NCBI GenBank assembly: GCA_022843845.1
Contig: JALHMW010000003.1
Location: 62,001-126,000 of the forward strand
Direction of reading: 5' to 3'
Origin: Archangium sp.
GTDB taxonomy: Bacteria > Myxococcota > Myxococcia > Myxococcales > Myxococcaceae
DNA: 64,000 nt
A model generated the notes under the pieces. The model saw only the letters and a program-made list of their open reading frames with translations. It made no database searches and was not told the DNA's origin. The translations under genes and the position numbers were made by a program. Below, one piece after another: positions 61,677-64,000 of this stretch. How positions within the stretch are numbered: the first letter of the stretch is position 1; each line of letters begins with the position of its first letter.

Positions 61677-62906
61677 ATGGCCTCCGCTGACGACCAGTAC
61701 GATCCGACCCCGAGCGACGACGAGCTCGAAGCGCATCTGCAGACGCGCAACATGGTGGTGAACCTCGGGCCCTCGCACCCCGCCACGCACGGCACGGTGC
61801 GGCTGCGCATCGAGCTCGACGGCGAGACGATCGTGAAGATGGACCCCGAGATCGGCTTTTTGCACCGCGGCTTCCAGAAGAGCTGCGAGAACGTCACGTG
61901 GACGCAGGTGCTGCCGTACACCGATCGCCTCGACTACGTCGCCTCGCTCGCCAACAACTTCGGCTACCTCACGGCGGTCGAAGCGTTGATGGGCGTCGAG
62001 ATCCCCGAGCGCGCGAAGTACGTTCGCGTGATCGGCGCCGAGCTGCACCGCATCGCGAGCCACCTCACCACCGTCGGCGCGGCTGGCCTCGAACTCGGCG
62101 GCTTCACGGCCTTCCTGTACGCGATCGAAGCACGTGAGCTGATCACCGACCGCGTCACCGAGCTGACCGGCGCGCGCCTCACCACCAGCTATGGCCGCAT
62201 CGGCGGTCTCAACCGCGACCTTCCCGCCGGTTGGGAAGAGAAGGTCTTGAAGAGCCTTCTGAAGATCGAAGAGCTCCTCGACGAGACCGACAAGCTGCTG
62301 ACCCGCAACCGCATCTTCACCGATCGCCTGCGCGGCACTGGCGTCATCACCACGGAAGACGCGCTCGACTTCGGCTTCACGGGCCCGTGCGTGCGCGCCA
62401 ATGGCGTGAACTACGACGTGCGCAAGGCGAAGCCCTACTGGGTCTACGAGCAGCTCGACTTCACGGTGCCGCTTGGACACAACGGCGACAACTTCGATCG
62501 CTACTACCTGCGCATTCTCGAGATCCACCAGTCGCTGAAGATGATCCGCCAGTGCTTCAAGCAGATGCCTGCTGGCCCGGTGATGATCAACGACTGGCGC
62601 ATCGCGCTGCCCCCGAAGGAAGACGTGTACAGCTCCATCGAGGGCGTCATCGCGCACTTCAAGCTGGTGATGGAGGGCGTGCCGGTGCCCGTCGGCGAGA
62701 TCTACCACGCCACCGAGTCGCCCAACGGCGAGCTGGGCTGGTACCTGAAGAGCGACGGCTCGGGTCGGCCCTATAAGTGCCACGTGAGGGCGCCCGGCTT
62801 CCAGATTCTCAGCGCGCTGCCGCGCATGTGCGAAGGCCGAATGCTGGCGGATCTGATCCCGACCTTCGACACCATCAACATGATTGGCGGGGAGGTCGAG
62901 CAGTGA
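61677..62906 (+). CDS. nuoD: NADH-quinone oxidoreductase subunit D
   Basis: A 409-residue 49-kDa-type subunit. It starts with NLGPSHPATHGTVRLRIELDGE and IGFLHRGFQKSCENVTWTQVLPYTDRLDYV, both conserved quinone-module motifs. The C-terminus ends PTFDTINMIGGEVEQ. It forms the quinone chamber with NuoB. It overlaps nuoG by four bases (GTGA). Confidence 0.95.
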   Translation: MASADDQYDPTPSDDELEAHLQTRNMVVNLGPSHPATHGTVRLRIELDGETIVKMDPEIGFLHRGFQKSCENVTWTQVLPYTDRLDYVASLANNFGYLTAVEALMGVEIPERAKYVRVIGAELHRIASHLTTVGAAGLELGGFTAFLYAIEARELITDRVTELTGARLTTSYGRIGGLNRDLPAGWEEKVLKSLLKIEELLDETDKLLTRNRIFTDRLRGTGVITTEDALDFGFTGPCVRANGVNYDVRKAKPYWVYEQLDFTVPLGHNGDNFDRYYLRILEIHQSLKMIRQCFKQMPAGPVMINDWRIALPPKEDVYSSIEGVIAHFKLVMEGVPVPVGEIYHATESPNGELGWYLKSDGSGRPYKCHVRAPGFQILSALPRMCEGRMLADLIPTFDTINMIGGEVEQ

Positions 62907-64000
62907 GCGAGGACAAGAAGGTCGAAGCACCGAAGCCGGCGCCGCCCCCGGGACCGCCGCCCCCGAAGAACCCCGGCATGGTGACGATGACGATCGATGG
63001 CCGCGAGGTCGTCGTGAAGCCCGGCACCAACCTCATCGAGGCCGCGAAGACCGTCGGCAGCGAGATTCCCTATTACTGCTACCACCCGCGGCTCACCATC
63101 GCGGCCAACTGCCGCATGTGCCTCGTCGAGGCCTCCAACGCGCCGAAGCTGGTGCCGGCCTGCCAGCACAGCATCGGTGAAGGCCTCGTCGTGAAGACGA
63201 CGACCGACAAGGTGAAGGCCCAGCAGAAGTCGGTGATGGAGTTCCTGCTCCTCAACCACCCGGTCGACTGCTCGATCTGCGACCAGGCCGGCGAGTGCAA
63301 GCTGCAGGACTACTACATGCGGTACGACTTCAAGCCCTCGCGGCTCGACGGGCCGAAGATTCTGCGGAACAAGCGCAAGGTGCTCGGCGATCTCGTGGTG
63401 CTCGACCAGGAGCGCTGCGTGCTCTGCACCCGCTGCGTGCGCTTCATGGACGAGGTCGCGCAGGAGCCCCAGCTCGGCGTGTTCGGCCGCGGCTCGCACG
63501 AGGTCGTCGACGTCGCGCCCCACTACGGCAAGCTCGACTCGAACTATTCGGGCAACATCGTCGATCTCTGCCCAGTCGGCGCGCTGCTCAACCGCGACTT
63601 CCGCTTCCGCGCCCGCGCGTGGTTCCTCTCGGCGGCGCCGAGCGTCTGCACCGGCTGCTCGCGCGGCTGCAACATCAACGTCGACTTCATGGGCCAGGAC
63701 ACCTACCGCTTCCGGCCGCGTGAGAACGAGGCCGTGAACAAGTCGTGGATGTGCGACCAGGGCCGCCTCTCGTACAAGCAGCTCAACCAGAAGCGCGTGC
63801 AGCAGCCGCTGGTGGGCAAGGGTGCAGAGGCCAAAGAGGCGCACTTCGTCGACGTGGTGAAGCTGCTGGGCGCGAAGCTCAAGGGCGCGCAGGTGACGGT
63901 CGCGGTCTCGCCGACGTTCTCGAACGAAGATCTCATGGCCGCCCTCGCCTTCGTGCGCGACGGCCTCTCGGTGAAGAGCGTCTACGTCACCGGCCGGCCG
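62903..64000 (+). CDS. nuoG: NADH-quinone oxidoreductase subunit G (partial)
   Basis: The first 366 codons of NuoG, running off the window end. A GTG start overlaps the nuoD stop, with GGGGAGG upstream as RBS. After a Pro-rich extension (residues 8-24), the [2Fe-2S] ferredoxin domain shows Cys59, Cys70, Cys73 and Cys87. The His-Cys3 cluster follows (HPVDCSICDQAGECKLQDY). Next are CVLCTRCVRF with CPVGAL, and the CTGCSRGC motif of the molybdopterin-like domain. It feeds electrons along the chain of clusters. nuoE and nuoF do not lie between nuoD and nuoG. Confidence 0.92.
   Translation, partial: MSEDKKVEAPKPAPPPGPPPPKNPGMVTMTIDGREVVVKPGTNLIEAAKTVGSEIPYYCYHPRLTIAANCRMCLVEASNAPKLVPACQHSIGEGLVVKTTTDKVKAQQKSVMEFLLLNHPVDCSICDQAGECKLQDYYMRYDFKPSRLDGPKILRNKRKVLGDLVVLDQERCVLCTRCVRFMDEVAQEPQLGVFGRGSHEVVDVAPHYGKLDSNYSGNIVDLCPVGALLNRDFRFRARAWFLSAAPSVCTGCSRGCNINVDFMGQDTYRFRPRENEAVNKSWMCDQGRLSYKQLNQKRVQQPLVGKGAEAKEAHFVDVVKLLGAKLKGAQVTVAVSPTFSNEDLMAALAFVRDGLSVKSVYVTGRP

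Noticed and set aside
1-64000. CRISPR arrays, tRNA, rRNA, phage or insertion sequences
   Set aside because: No direct-repeat array, tRNA cloverleaf, transposase or phage gene was seen by eye on either strand.

Overview
The window is high-GC DNA with strong codon-position bias. Its gene content points to a member of the Myxococcota (inference). It has a Ser/Thr kinase beside an FHA-sigma54 activator, a second FHA protein, a TIGR02996-type protein, many lipoproteins with Gly/Ala or Asp-Ala-Gly linkers, and a giant Cys-rich repeat lipoprotein. No rRNA, tRNA, CRISPR array, prophage or insertion sequence was seen. Roughly 50 genes fill the window on both strands, and many neighbours overlap by 1-11 bases (ATGA, GTGA or TGATG junctions).

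Layout. 0-7.9 kb holds housekeeping enzymes: a MOSC protein (cut by the window edge), a universal stress protein, a TPMT-like methyltransferase, a YbiT-like ABC-F ATPase, two GNAT acetyltransferases, a DPPY DNA methyltransferase, a HAD phosphatase and an RluA pseudouridine synthase. 7.9-13 kb is an accessory, decaying stretch. It has a frameshifted lipoprotein, a TIGR02996 gene with three frameshifts, a small Cys-rich lipoprotein and an 83-bp duplicated segment. 13-20.4 kb carries the helicase HrpB, a PG-binding/CHAP hydrolase, a PP2C phosphatase, a Tiki/ChaN-like secreted protein, and a divergent FHA-sigma54 activator and kinase pair.

20.4-26.6 kb is one tightly packed plus-strand run: a degenerate aldo/keto reductase-like protein, a thioredoxin-like protein, a metallo-beta-lactamase-fold protein and a complete iron(III)-type ABC importer (lipoprotein, fused permease, ATPase). 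26.6-37.6 kb has an M61 peptidase, SlyX, an EF-hand protein with a caspase/CHAT-like His/Cys pattern, a site-2 protease, a LOG-family protein, NadB, a lytic transglycosylase, a TPR/AIM24-like protein and PgsA. 37.7-45 kb is a metal-efflux RND operon (outer-membrane channel, lipoprotein adaptor, CzcA-like pump) followed by an overlapping two-component system whose sensor is His-rich outside the membrane.

45-64 kb has RlmN, an RHH-like/FHA protein, a NarL-type two-component pair, a DUF2306-like membrane protein, Ndk with its terminator, a di-haem lipoprotein, the Cys-rich repeat and CAP-domain lipoproteins, formate-THF ligase, an unrecognised Gly/Lys-rich protein, and the start of a complex I cluster read as nuoC-nuoD-nuoG, with a good sigma70-like promoter. 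The best candidates for undescribed biology are the EF-hand/caspase-like protein (28.7 kb), the RHH-like/FHA protein (46.1 kb), the knottin-like repeat lipoprotein (55.1 kb) and the orphan protein at 60 kb. All function calls come from reading motifs by eye; no database search was run.
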